Shown in pieces: positions 33,772 to 45,800 of a stretch of 64,000 nucleotides of DNA. The position numbers and the translations under genes were made by a program. This DNA comes from Morinoia aosen. Taxonomy: Eukaryota; Arthropoda; Malacostraca; Amphipoda; Talitridae. Numbering within the stretch: position 1 is the first letter of the stretch; each line of letters opens with the position of its first letter. The notes under the pieces were generated by a model. That model did not search any database and was not told the DNA's origin. It was given only the letters and a program-made list of their open reading frames with translations. The stretch is from assembly GCA_030386875.1 (NCBI GenBank), contig CM059566.1, positions 41,204,068 through 41,268,067 on the forward strand, given 5' to 3'.

Positions 33772-34272
33772 CTTACGGCCCAAAACAAAGAATGTAACTC
33801 CCATTAGAATCATCAAGAGGCCTGTGACGATGCAGATGGGACCGATGATTTGTAGATTCTTGATGTGAGTTCCTACTGGTTTTTTATTGGTAGAAGATTT
33901 GTTCATGGTTGAATAATCCTGATCAAAAGAGTCCTCTTTTCTTCGAACCAAAGCTCCTGACTCTGCCATGCCAGCTTTCAGAAACTCGGGAACTTGTAAC
34001 TCGGACTGGAATGTTTCTGGAGGTTGGATGTTTAAATCTATGGCTTCCTGAGCCTGTCGATCAGACTTGATGGCCTCCAAGGACGGACCAGTAGCACTTG
34101 TGGCTGTAGACCCTAGTCTGTTGCTGGCGTTGTTGGCGCTGCCGAAAGCTACGTAGGTAAGGACGCTGCCGGCCAGAAGACAAAAGGCGCCGCAGATGAT
34201 GAGGGTGAGATGACAGTGAGGGGACAGCGCTACACCTGATATCAGTAGCCCTCCTCCGTCGTTCCGCTCCAC
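33772..34272 (-). CDS. Gene 1, exon B (two-helix membrane protein core)
   Basis: 167 codons. It begins VERNDGGGLLISGVALSPHC, then a first membrane helix at about residues 22-44 (LTLIICGAFCLLAGSVLTYV). A loop of about 95 polar residues with possible N-glycosylation sites (NNAS, NKSS) follows, then a second helix at about residues 140-165 (QIIGPICIVTGLLMILMGVT), and ends VLGRK. With both ends probably cytoplasmic, the loop would be outside. The SP..L-G start of helix 1 and the LGP-like start of helix 2, followed by a charged R-K segment, resemble TMEM200 (DUF2371) proteins; this is a weak call. Acceptor GAATTTGTCAG/GTGGAG, donor CGTAAG/GTGCGT, phase 0 both sides. Confidence 0.85.
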
Positions 34273-34448
34273 CTGACAAATTCACAGAGACTTCAAAATC
34301 TGATGATTGATTGTACTGTAAAATTAAGCATTGAATATTGAGAGAAGCAATTTATTTATCAGTTTAGTGTGCCCCTAGGTTGAGTAAATTAAGTTAAACG
34401 TAACTGTACACACTAAAATAGCGTTGATAAAACGATGTCCTAGAAGTC

Positions 34449-34565
34449 GCTGAACTTGCTCGGGCCCACAAATTGCCATACTCAAATGTGTCCATTGTGC
34501 TAAACTTAGGAAAAAATCTGCTGCAGTACTACTTGAGGTAAATAAGTTGTTTAAATTGGGGCTAT
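34449..34565 (+). repeat. Dispersed repeat C, copy 2
   Basis: Partner of 33116-33231 (CTCGGGCCCACAAATTGCCA, TACTCAAATGTGTCCATTGT). Confidence 0.65.
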
Positions 34566-35499
34566 ATGCGAAAACTTTACCTGTATCTACATTTAACCCG
34601 AAGAAAATTTGACAACCGTTTTGACATTAATGTTTTATTTTTTGTGATTAGCTTGCACATGAATATACAGAAGACTATTTCACGTAAACGATTAAAAGTC
34701 TTGATTTTTTCCAGCTGAAAGTCACAATATAAATGAAAAGTTTGAAAGTTTTGGTTGATAGCAAAGCGGTGAAACGTAACTGTGCGAAACGAAACATGAG
34801 CAACTTTACCAAAATTATACACACAGTGCATTTATACTGCCCAAATATTAGCAAATTTGACCCCTTTAAAATTTGAAACAACTCAATACCAATAAAACGT
34901 GGAAAATATATCCCAGTATAATATGGAGTAAAATTTACAATAAAATAACATTTTTCATTCGAAGTATTGAGCTACAGTCGAAATTTTGGCTAGTCTTCGA
35001 TGCGCAATACAAAATCAGCAAGGTAAGCCTCACTACTCTGAATACTAGCCAACCAACAAGATTACATTGTTTATTCATCAAAACATTAAATGTAAAATAA
35101 ATAACTGAAAGTTAAATTCATCTGCTGACGACCTTAAAAGCTCACATAACACAGTTTAATCGCCACGAGGAAGAAACATTTAGTCAAATTAAAACTTTAT
35201 ATTCCGAAACGTTTTCAGACAAATCAATATCAAGACGCTGAAACACCATTCATTTAACACACGGCGCTAAACATTGTTGAACACCTGATATTAAGTCAAT
35301 TTTTGTGTCTTATAGTAACCATAAACATATATACAGCCCAACTAAATCTTTCGATCAAGTAATCCTTATCCGAAACTTTCCTATCAAAACTTTAAATTCA
35401 GAAATGTTATCGCACAAATTAATTTCAAGACGCTGAGTCACTGAAGTAAGCACACATTCACCCCACAGCGCTAAACATTGTTAACAACTAGATATTAAG

Positions 35500-36150
35500 T
35501 CTCCAGATCTTAAGCCTTAAGTCAAGATGACACCAGATATTAAGCCTTAAGTTAAGATGACACCAGATATTAAGCCTTAAATTACGTTTGCACCAGATAT
35601 TAAGCCTCAAGTTAAGATGACACAAGATATTAAGCCTTAAATTACGTTTACACCAGATATTAAGCCTCAAGTTAAGATGACACAAGATATTAAGCCTTAA
35701 ATTACGTTTACACCAGATATTAAGCCTCAAGTTAACACCAGATATTAAGCCTTAAATTAAGTTTACACCAGATATTAAGCCTAAAGTTAAGCCTTAAGTT
35801 AAAATGACACCAGATATTAAGCCTCAAGTTAAGTTAACACCAGATATTAAGCCTTAAATTAAGTTTACACCAGATATTAAGCCTTAAGTTAAGATGACAC
35901 CAGATATTGAGCCTTAAGTTAAGATGACTCCAGATATTAAACCTTAAGTTAAGATGACACCAGATATTAAACCTTAAGTTAAGATAACACCAGATATTAA
36001 GCCTTAAGTTAAGATGACACCAGATATTAAGCCTTAAATTACGTTTACACCAGATATTAAGCCTCAAGTTAAGATGACACAAGATATTAAGCCTTAAATT
36101 ACGTTTACACCAGATATTAAGCCTCAAGTTGACACCAATTATTAAGCCTT
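35500..36150. repeat. 30-bp minisatellite, about 21 copies
   Basis: Unit CACCAGATATTAAGCCTTAA + GTTAAGATGA. On the minus strand it reads as RLNIWCHLNL repeats, which I do not consider coding. The unit word AAGGCTTAATA is also the start of intron A-B (GTAAGGCTTAATAATTGGTG), so the exon A donor itself looks like part of the array's first unit. Confidence 0.93.
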
Positions 36151-36152
36151 AC

Positions 36153-36596
36153 CCGGAACTTTTCTATCATGACGTCAGCAGTAGAGGGTCGCCGGAACGG
36201 AACATTGGGCACGGACAAAAAGGAGATGCCTTCATCGTCCACATCCCCGTGTCTGCAGCTGCCCTTACGACAGGTGGCGGACCCTCTGCCGTTGTTGTTG
36301 TTGTGGCCGTCGGCGCTGAAGTTGCTGGCAGAAATGCCCGAGTTCGGCCTGCTGCGGGACGACCCAGGCCGGCTGCCACAACTGGGATAGCTGGTAATGG
36401 AACTGCGAGGGTGAGAACCACTCGAAGGTCGAGAGCCGGGATTCATGGACGCTTCAAGGGCCTTTGAGATCATCTCTTGGTCTGGTCTGAGGTCGTCAGG
36501 GTATTTGCAGGGGCGGTTCTCCGCACAGGGATGGTCCCCTTCGGCGATGGTGAGCCGCCGGCCTCTGCCTGTTGCCAAGTTCTTGCCTTCGCTCAA
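36153..36596 (-). CDS. Gene 1, exon A (N-terminal cytoplasmic region)
   Basis: Exactly 148 codons: LSEGKNLATGRGRRLTIAEG, DHPCAENRPCKYPDDLRPDQ, EMISKALEASMNPGSRPSSG, and a Ser/Arg/Gly-rich stretch with an Asn run, ending VPFRRPSTADVMIEKFR. Low complexity suggests disorder; RRPS is a kinase-type site. Acceptor TTTTTCTTTTCTCCGGCAG/TTGAGC is strong; donor TTCCGG/GTAAGG. Phase 0 both sides, joining exon B as KFR-VERN. There is no start methionine in the exon, so an upstream exon must exist. A piggyBac-type MITE ends 27 bp upstream of the acceptor. Confidence 0.82.
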
Positions 36597-36623
36597 CTGC
36601 CGGAGAAAAGAAAAATGACTTAA

Positions 36624-36843
36624 CATATTTCCTGCGAAGTGACCCACCGGTGGTCACTTCGGTGATTTTCATAGTGCTGCTGAACCTCCTGCAGTCCCTA
36701 ACTAATTTTTTATTTATACTTTATGAAAGCTAAATAAACTCCCGGTCCAGTTAATGTTTGCTATTTTCAAAGTTGATTACCACAATTGACTTTAAATTTG
36801 AATTTAATATTGAACTTCAGTTTAACCCATCGCAGTTAACGTG
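36624..36843 (+). mobile_element. piggyBac-type MITE, next to exon A acceptor
   Basis: A 220-bp copy flanked by TTAA at 36620-36623 and 36844-36847, with ACCCACCGGTGGTCACTTCG inside. It sits where the branch point of the upstream intron of gene 1 would be expected. Confidence 0.82.
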
Positions 36844-37139
36844 TTAAATTTCACTCATTTAAAATATGCTAAAAATATGAATAAAAAAGATGACTGAGGA
36901 GTTCATGTAAATTAAAGTTGATGATTGATACAATACGAGAGATTTGCCTCTGAAACCTTGCGTTAAGTAAGTAAATATAATAAGTTCGTTAGTAAGAGGT
37001 GAATTTTACCATCCTTGAAAAATTCAATAAATCTGAAATCAATTACCCTCGCAGTACGAACGTTATTTTAATTACAGGAGAAACTTGCGTTCTTTTATGA
37101 TTTTAACAGCCCTTTCAAAATACCGTGGTTTTTTCTTAG

Positions 37140-37360
37140 CTCTTTGACTGCGACGTGAACCTTTGGTGGTACACGGAGGGGATTTTTATAATGCTGTTAA
37201 GCGATCAGTAGTCACACACTCAATTTTTATAAATACTTAATCAAAACTAAATGGATTCACGATCCAGTTAATGTTTGCTAGTTCCAAAATTGTGCACTAG
37301 AATTGACTTTATATTTGAGTTGAATGTTAAACTTCATCTTTACATGCTGCAGTCAAAGTG
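37140..37360 (+). mobile_element. piggyBac-type MITE copy
   Basis: A worn 221-bp copy. The left flank is TTAG, the right flank TTAA after AGTCAAAGTG. It shares CACGATCCAGTTAATGTTTG and TTTGAGTTGAATGTTAA. Confidence 0.75.
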
Positions 37361-37364
37361 TTAA

Positions 37365-39599
37365 ATGTAAAAGAGAATGACTCAACATAGATACATAACA
37401 CTGAGCATGATTAATAATAATTATGCAGGTGAATAGAGGGGTGACAATATTAACGCTTTATTTTGATGGAAAATTTTCCTACCTTTATCGAACATAAATC
37501 AAATGAAAACATTCAATCACAAGGTGAATGAAAGATTCGTAAAAACTATAAAAAGATTTTCTGATTTTCTCAGTGGATTTAGCGAAGAACCTCCGGGCCA
37601 ATAATGAGCAAGCCAGTCAGCGTACCACATGTTCGAAAAAAAGTTTCCCGACACAAAATCCAGAGAAAGTGATTGCCTGAAAAGAAGAAATGAAAAGAGA
37701 AAGCTAGCTGTTCCTCGTCCCCCAAAATGCTTTAGTCGCTCCCAACACTTGCCGCAGGGAGGGACAAAAGTATTTGCTGACTTAAAATTGTACGCTTAGT
37801 AAAACTGTTGGTGAAACTGTTAGTTTCCAAAACTGCTAGCAACTAACTATTATTAGCAATTAACTATATTATTACGCAATTAAATATTACAGTGAACACA
37901 CGAAACTCCAGCAGAATATAGATCGTAATGATTGAACCAATGATGTAAAATAAAGCAGCAAATTTTTCATAGGGACTGAATCATATGCTACGAAAAACTC
38001 GTAAGAAAGAGGATAAATGTAATCCACCATTTTAACACTGTGATTTCTAAATAGTAATTGATAACTTTCTAATAAGCCAATTTATACAAATTGATTATCT
38101 AACGCTGCAGAGTTTTTTTTAAAACAACCATTAGTTAAATGTGAATCGCGAAAAAACATACAACAAACAAGCGACTGTTGTAAAAGGTCACCTATAAAAA
38201 ATTATTTATAATGTAAAAGATTCCAGAATGTTTCCGAAAGCCAGTCCTTCCACTTCATTAAAAAGGAATTTCACACGGAAAAACTTCTTCCCAGAATGTC
38301 CAACAAAAATGTCCTGCACATGTGTGGTATCAATTCTACGTAAAAAGTAAGGTACGTCACAACAACCAATTTTGTAAGATCAGGTGCCCCTCGAAAAATC
38401 AGTGTTCGTGTGCAGAGAAATATGTAAAGCCAGTTGTTGGAAAATAAGTCAATGGTTACTTTTAGATAAAGTTAATATTGAAGCCTCTGGTACAAAAGTA
38501 AGCGACAGAACCATCAGTCGAGATCCACACAGGAAAAACAGCATAAGTGTCATGCCTCGTAATACTACCCTATATTGATGAGAAACTGTGTCGGAAGACG
38601 TTTGAAATTTAAAAGATAGGTACACAAAGGAATAAGTTTTGAAAGAATTTAATTTGGCGTGATTAAACCATTTGCGAAATTGAATTGTTTGGACGTGATG
38701 TCACTTATTATGTTTGGAGGACGGAAAAGACAGCCTGTGAATCAAAAAATTTCCTTCCAACAATGAAGCACGCAGGTAATAGCGCATTAGTTAGGTTCAA
38801 GACAGTGCATGGTCTACTTCCTATCATTGAATGAGAAACAGATGTTACTAAAAATCTTCATATTTTAGGAAAGAATCCGTCTTAATCGATCATACAATAA
38901 TCGCCGATAGGGATTCCAACAGAACAGGCAAATAAAACCCATGAATGAATAAAAAACACAATTAATATTCTCCAGTGTCCGAGTCAATCCCCGGATCGCA
39001 ACCCGAGTGGAAATCTTTGACGAACACTGAAGAATTCGATCCAGTGGAGGAATATGAAGAATTTTCTATAATTGGAAAAATATGCATTGAAGAATAGACC
39101 AATATTTTATCTATCACCAGAAACTTACGAAAGCCTAATTTCATCATATAGGAACGGTCTCCAAGTAATAAAAAAGAGTGAAGGCTTTGCACTAAATTTA
39201 ATATATAGAATTTCTTCAGTTAACAAAGGAGCACGTACCATACATATTTTGTCGTATATGAACCCGTACACTTGAAAAAAAATTATTTTACCTCTTTAGT
39301 TTTTGTTTTATTTTACCCATTCAGTTTTACCATCAAAAACTATAATCAGTCAGAGTTTCATGTATTTTATCTAACTGCTTAAATAACCTAAAATCTCTCG
39401 TGGGCAGACACTTCTGTCTTCTTGGGTGCACGTAACATATGGTCCTTCAAATCGATGCTGCGGTGTCGACGGTTCAGCGCCATGTTACTCGGACACAGAC
39501 CTGTCCGAGCATCAACTTGTTGCGTGCTTAAATTCTGCCAGCTACCATACGGCCATCGATGGGTCGTTTGAAAAATTGTAACAATCTTTTTTTAAATTA
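37365..39599. other. Upstream of gene 1 exon A, nothing firm
   Basis: About 2.2 kb of AT-rich sequence without a supported exon. A short perfect hairpin CTCGGACA/TGTCCGAG lies near 39492-39513. Confidence 0.5.
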
Positions 39600-39712
39600 A
39601 TGATATTTAATGCACCTAGTTAATGTTTGGTATTTATAAAATTGCTAAGAACTTTTGACTTTAAATTTGAGTTGAATATTGAACTTCAGTTTGATCCATC
39701 GCAGTCAACGAG
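39600..39712 (+). mobile_element. piggyBac-type MITE, right-hand fragment
   Basis: GTTAATGTTTGGTATTT, GACTTTAAATTTGAGTTGAA, TATTGAACTTCAGTTTGATC and a TTAA after CAACGAG. The left half is absent or unrecognisable. Confidence 0.65.
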
Positions 39713-39867
39713 TTAACTCGTTTGCTAATGGTGCGCATTGACTAGAGTACTTGCCTTCTAAACAATTAAACCCTTCGTCTTTCTGGGTGTAATATTTTAA
39801 AATATCATATTTGACTGCAGACCCACGAAAAAGTATATAGGGAGGCTTTAGGAGTGTCGTTTTAAAG

Positions 39868-42800
39868 CAGTTGGGACGAAGAAGGATAAGCAGTTGGGAC
39901 GAAGAAGGAGAAGCAGTTGGGACGAAGAAGGAGAAGCAGTTGGGAAGAAGAAGGAGAAGCAGTTGGGACGAAGAAGGAGAAGCAGTTGGGAAGAAGAAGG
40001 AGAAGCAGTTGGGACGAAGAAGGAGAAGCAGTTAGGACGAAGAAGGAGAAGCAGTTGGGACGAAGAAGGAGAAGCAGTTGGGAAGAAGAAGGAGAAGCAG
40101 TTGGGACGAAGAAGGAGAAGCAGTTGGGACGAAGAAGGAGAAGCAGTTGGGACGAAGAAGGAGAAGCAGTTGGGACGAAGAAGGAGAAGCAGTTGGGACG
40201 AAGAAGGATAAGCAGTTGGGACGAAGAAGAAGAAGCAGTTGGGAAGAAGAAGAAGAAGCAGTTGGGAAGAAGAAGGAGAAGCAGTTGGGACGAAGAAGGA
40301 GAAGCAGTTGGGAAGAAGAAGGAGAAGCAGTTGGGACGAAGAAGGAGAAGCAGTTGGGACGAAGAAGAAGAAGCAGTTGGGACGAAGAAGAAGAAGCAGT
40401 TGGGACGAAGAAGGAGAAGCAGTTGGGACGAAGAAGGAGAAGCAGTTGGGACGAAGAAGGAGAAGCAGTTGGGAAGAAGAAGGAGAAGCAGTTGGGACGA
40501 AGAAGGAGAAGCAGTTGGGAAGAAGAAGGAGAAGCAGTTGGGACGAAGAAGGAGAAGCAGTTGGGACGAAGAAGGAGAAGCAGTTGGGACGAAGAAGGAG
40601 AAGCAGTTGGGACGAAGAAGGAGAAGCAGTTGGGACGAAGAAGGAGAAGCAGTTGGGAAGAAGAAGGAGAAGCAGTTGGGACGAAGAAGGAGAAGCAGTT
40701 GGGAAGAAGAAGGAGAAGCAGTTGGGACGAAGAAGGAGAAGCAGTTGGGACGAAGAAGAAGAAGCAGTTGGGACGAAGAAGAAGAAGCAGTTGGGACGAA
40801 GAAGGAGAAGCAGTTGGGACGAAGAAGGAGAAGCAGTTGGGACGAAGAAGGAGAAGCAGTTGGGAAGAAGAAGGAGAAGCAGTTGGGACGAAGAAGGAGA
40901 AGCAGTTGGGAAGAAGAAGGAGAAGCAGTTGGGACGAAGAAGGAGAAGCAGTTGGGACGAAGAAGGAGAAGCAGTTGGGACGAAGAAGGAGAAGCAGTTG
41001 GGACGAAGAAGGAGAAGCAGTTGGGACGAAGAAGGATAAGCAGTTGGGACGAAGAAGGAGAAGCAGTTGGGACGAAGAAGGAGAAGCAGTTGGGACGAAG
41101 AAGGAGAAGCAGTTGGGACGAAGAAGGATAAGCAGTTGGGACGAAGAAGGAGAAGCAGTTGGGACGAAGAAGGATAAGCAGTTGGGACGAAGAAGGATAA
41201 GCAGTTGGGACGAAGAAGGATAAGCAGTTGGGACGAAGAAGGAGAAGCAGTTGGGACGAAGAAGGATAAGCAGTTGGGACGAAGAAGGATAAGCAGTTGG
41301 GACGAAGAAGGAGAAGCAGTTGGGACGAAGAAGGAGAAGCAGTTGGGACGAAGAAGGAGAAGCAGTTGGGACGAAGAAGGATAAGCAGTTGGGACGAAGA
41401 AGAAGAAGCAGTTGGGAAGAAGAAGGATAAGCAGTTGGGACGAAGAAGGATAAGCAGTTGGGACGAAGAAGAAGAAGCAGTTGGGACGAAGAAGGAGAAG
41501 CAGTTGGGACGAAGAAGGATAAGCAGTTGGGACGAAGAAGGAGAAGCAGTTGGGACGAAGAAGGAGAAGCAGTTGGGACGAAGAAGGATAAGCAGTTGGG
41601 ACGAAGAAGAAGAAGCAGTTGGGACGAAGAAGGAGAAGCAGTTGGGACGAAGAAGGATAAGCAGTTGGGACGAAGAAGGAGAAGCAGTTGGGACGAAGAA
41701 GGATAAGCAGTTGGGACGAAGAAGGAGAAGCAGTTGGGACGAAGAAGGAGAAGCAGTTGGGACGAAGAAGGATAAGCAGTTGGGACGAAGAAGGAGAAGC
41801 AGTTGGGACGAAGAAGGATAAGCAGTTGGGACGAAGAAGAAGAAGCAGTTGGGACGAAGAAGGAGAAGCAGTTGGGACGAAGAAGGATAAGCAGTTGGGA
41901 CGAAGAAGAAGAAGCAGTTGGGACGAAGAAGGAGAAGCAGTTGGGACGAAGAAGGATAAGCAGTTGGGACGAAGAAGGAGAAGCAGTTGGGACGAAGAAG
42001 GATAAGCAGTTGGGACGAAGAAGGATAAGCAGTTGGGACGAAGAAGAAGAAGCAGTTGGGACGAAGAAGGAGAAGCAGTTGGGACGAAGAAGGATAAGCA
42101 GTTGGGAAGAAGAAGGATAAGCAGTTGGGACGAAGAAGAAGAAGCAGTTGGGACGAAGAAGGAGAAGCAGTTGGGACGAAGAAGGATAAGCAGTTGGGAC
42201 GAAGAAGGATAAGCAGTTGGGACGAAGAAGAAGAAGCAGTTGGGACGAAGAAGGAGAAGCAGTTGGGACGAAGAAGGATAAGCAGTTGGGAAGAAGAAGG
42301 ATAAGCAGTTGGGACGAAGAAGAAGAAGCAGTTGGGACGAAGAAGGAGAAGCAGTTGGGACGAAGAAGGATAAGCAGTTGGGAAGAAGAAGGATAAGCAG
42401 TTGGGACGAAGAAGAAGAAGCAGTTGGGACGAAGAAGGAGAAGCAGTTGGGACGAAGAAGGATAAGCAGTTGGGACGAAGAAGGATAAGCAGTTGGGACG
42501 AAGAAGAAGAAGCAGTTGGGACGAAGAAGGAGAAGCAGTTGGGACGAAGAAGGATAAGCAGTTGGGAAGAAGAAGGATAAGCAGTTGGGACGAAGAAGAA
42601 GAAGCAGTTGGGACGAAGAAGGAGAAGCAGTTGGGACGAAGAAGGATAAGCAGTTGGGACGAAGAAGGATAAGCAGTTGGGACGAAGAAGGAGAAGCAGT
42701 TGGGACGAAGAAGGATAAGCAGTTGGGAAGAAGAAGGATAAGCAGTTGGGACGAAGAAGAAGAAGCAGTTGGGACGAAGAAGGAGAAGCAGTTGGGACGA

Positions 42801-45800
42801 AGAAGGATAAGCAGTTGGGAAGAAGAAGGATAAGCAGTTGGGACGAAGAAGAAGAAGCAGTTGGGACGAAGAAGGAGAAGCAGTTGGGACGAAGAAGGAG
42901 AAGCAGTTGGGACGAAGAAGGAGAAGCAGTTGGGACGAAGAAGGATAAGCAGTTGGGACGAAGAAGGAGAAGCAGTTGGGACGAAGAAGGAGAAGCAGTT
43001 GGGACGAAGAAGGATAAGCAGTTGGGACGAAGAAGAAGAAGCAGTTGGGACGAAGAAGGAGAAGCAGTTGGGACGAAGAAGGATAAGCAGTTGGGACGAA
43101 GAAGGAGAAGCAGTTGGGACGAAGAAGAAGAAGCAGTTGGGACGAAGAAGGAGAAGCAGTTGGGACGAAGAAGGATAAGCAGTTGGGACGAAGAAGGAGA
43201 AGCAGTTGGGACGAAGAAGGAGAAGCAGTTGGGACGAAGAAGGATAAGCAGTTGGGACGAAGAAGAAGAAGCAGTTGGGACGAAGAAGGAGAAGCAGTTG
43301 GGACGAAGAAGGATAAGCAGTTGGGACGAAGAAGGAGAAGCAGTTGGGACGAAGAAGGAGAAGCAGTTGGGACGAAGAAGGATAAGCAGTTGGGACGAAG
43401 AAGGATAAGCAGTTGGGACGAAGAAGAAGAAGCAGTTGGGACGAAGAAGGAGAAGCAGTTGGGACGAAGAAGGATAAGCAGTTGGGAAGAAGAAGGATAA
43501 GCAGTTGGGACGAAGAAGGAGAAGCAGTTGGGACGAAGAAGGATAAGCAGTTGGGACGAAGAAGGATAAGCAGTTGGGACGAAGAAGGATAAGCAGTTGG
43601 GACGAAGAAGAAGAAGCAGTTGGGACGAAGAAGGAGAAGCAGTTGGGACGAAGAAGGATAAGCAGTTGGGAAGAAGAAGGATAAGCAGTTGGGACGAAGA
43701 ATGAGAAGCAGTTGGGAAGAAGAAGGAGAAGCAGTTGGGACGAAGAAGGATAAGCAGTTGGGACGAAGAAGGATAAGCAGTTGGGACGAAGAAGAAGAAG
43801 CAGTTGGGACGAAGAAGGAGAAGCAGTTGGGACGAAGAAGGATAAGCAGTTGGGAAGAAGAAGGATAAGCAGTTGGGACGAAGAAGAAGAAGCAGTTGGG
43901 ACGAAGAAGGAGAAGCAGTTGGGACGAAGAAGGATAAGCAGTTGGGACGAAGAAGGATAAGCAGTTGGGACGAAGAAGAAGAAGCAGTTGGGACGAAGAA
44001 GGAGAAGCAGTTGGGACGAAGAAGGATAAGCAGTTGGGAAGAAGAAGGATAAGCAGTTGGGACGAAGAAGAAGAAGCAGTTGGGACGAAGAAGGAGAAGC
44101 AGTTGGGACGAAGAAGGATAAGCAGTTGGGAAGAAGAAGGATAAGCAGTTGGGACGAAGAAGAAGAAGCAGTTGGGACGAAGAAGGAGAAGCAGTTGGGA
44201 CGAAGAAGGAGAAGCAGTTGGGACGAAGAAGGAGAAGCAGTTGGGACGAAGAAGGATAAGCAGTTGGGACGAAGAAGGAGAAGCAGTTGGGACGAAGAAG
44301 GAGAAGCAGTTGGGACGAAGAAGGATAAGCAGTTGGGACGAAGAAGAAGAAGCAGTTGGGACGAAGAAGGAGAAGCAGTTGGGACGAAGAAGGATAAGCA
44401 GTTGGGACGAAGAAGGAGAAGCAGTTGGGACGAAGAAGAAGAAGCAGTTGGGACGAAGAAGGAGAAGCAGTTGGGACGAAGAAGGATAAGCAGTTGGGAC
44501 GAAGAAGGAGAAGCAGTTGGGACGAAGAAGGAGAAGCAGTTGGGACGAAGAAGGATAAGCAGTTGGGACGAAGAAGAAGAAGCAGTTGGGACGAAGAAGG
44601 AGAAGCAGTTGGGACGAAGAAGGATAAGCAGTTGGGACGAAGAAGGAGAAGCAGTTGGGACGAAGAAGGAGAAGCAGTTGGGACGAAGAATGAGAAGCAG
44701 TTGGGACGAAGAAGGATAAGCAGTTGGGACGAAGAAGGAGAAGCAGTTGGGACGAAGAAGGAGAAGCAGTTGGGAAGAAGAAGGAGAAGCAGTTGGGACG
44801 AAGAAGGAGAAGCAGTTGGGAAGAAGAAGGAGAAGCAGTTGGGACGAAGAAGGAGAAGCAGTTGGGACGAAGAAGGAGAAGCAGTTGGGACGAAGAAGGA
44901 GAAGCAGTTGGGACGAAGAAGGAGAAGCAGTTGGGACGAAGAAGGAGAAGCAGTTGGGACGAAGAAGGATAAGCAGTTGGGACGAAGAATGAGAAGCAGT
45001 TGGGAAGAAGAAGGATAAGCAGTTGGGACGAAGAAGGAGAAGCAGTTGGGACGAAGAAGGAGAAGCAGTTGGGAAGAAGAAGGAGAAGCAGTTGGGACGA
45101 AGAAGGAGAAGCAGTTGGGACGAAGAAGGAGAAGCAGTTGGGACGAAGAAGGATAAGCAGTTGGGAAGAAGAAGGAGAAGCAGTTGGGACGAAGAAGGAG
45201 AAGCAGTTGGGACGAAGAAGGAGAAGCAGTTGGGACGAAGAAGGATAAGCAGTTGGGACGAAGAAGAAGAAGCAGTTGGGACGAAGAAGGAGAAGCAGTT
45301 GGGACGAAGAAGGAGAAGCAGTTGGGACGAAGAAGGATAAGCAGTTGGGACGAAGAAGGAGAAGCAGTTGGGACGAAGAAGGAGAAGCAGTTGGGACGAA
45401 GAAGGATAAGCAGTTGGGACGAAGAAGAAGAAGCAGTTGGGACGAAGAAGGAGAAGCAGTTGGGACGAAGAAGGATAAGCAGTTGGGACGAAGAAGGAGA
45501 AGCAGTTGGGACGAAGAAGGAGAAGCAGTTGGGACGAAGAAGGATAAGCAGTTGGGACGAAGAAGGATAAGCAGTTGGGACGAAGAATGAGAAGCAGTTG
45601 GGAAGAAGAAGGAGAAGCAGTTGGGACGAAGAAGGAGAAGCAGTTGGGACGAAGAAGGAGAAGCAGTTGGGACGAAGAAGGAGAAGCAGTTGGGACGAAG
45701 AAGGAGAAGCAGTTGGGACGAAGAAGGAGAAGCAGTTGGGACGAAGAAGGATAAGCAGTTGGGACGAAGAAGGATAAGCAGTTGGGACGAAGAAGGAGAA

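Larger units (their letters stand above)
34273..36152 (-). other. Gene 1 intron A-B
   Basis: It contains dispersed repeat C copy 2 (34449-34565) and the 30-bp array (35500-36150) that starts at the exon A donor. Nothing else was recognised. Confidence 0.65.

Noticed and set aside
36129-36467. Plus-strand 112-codon frame
   Set aside because: Antisense of gene 1 exon A.
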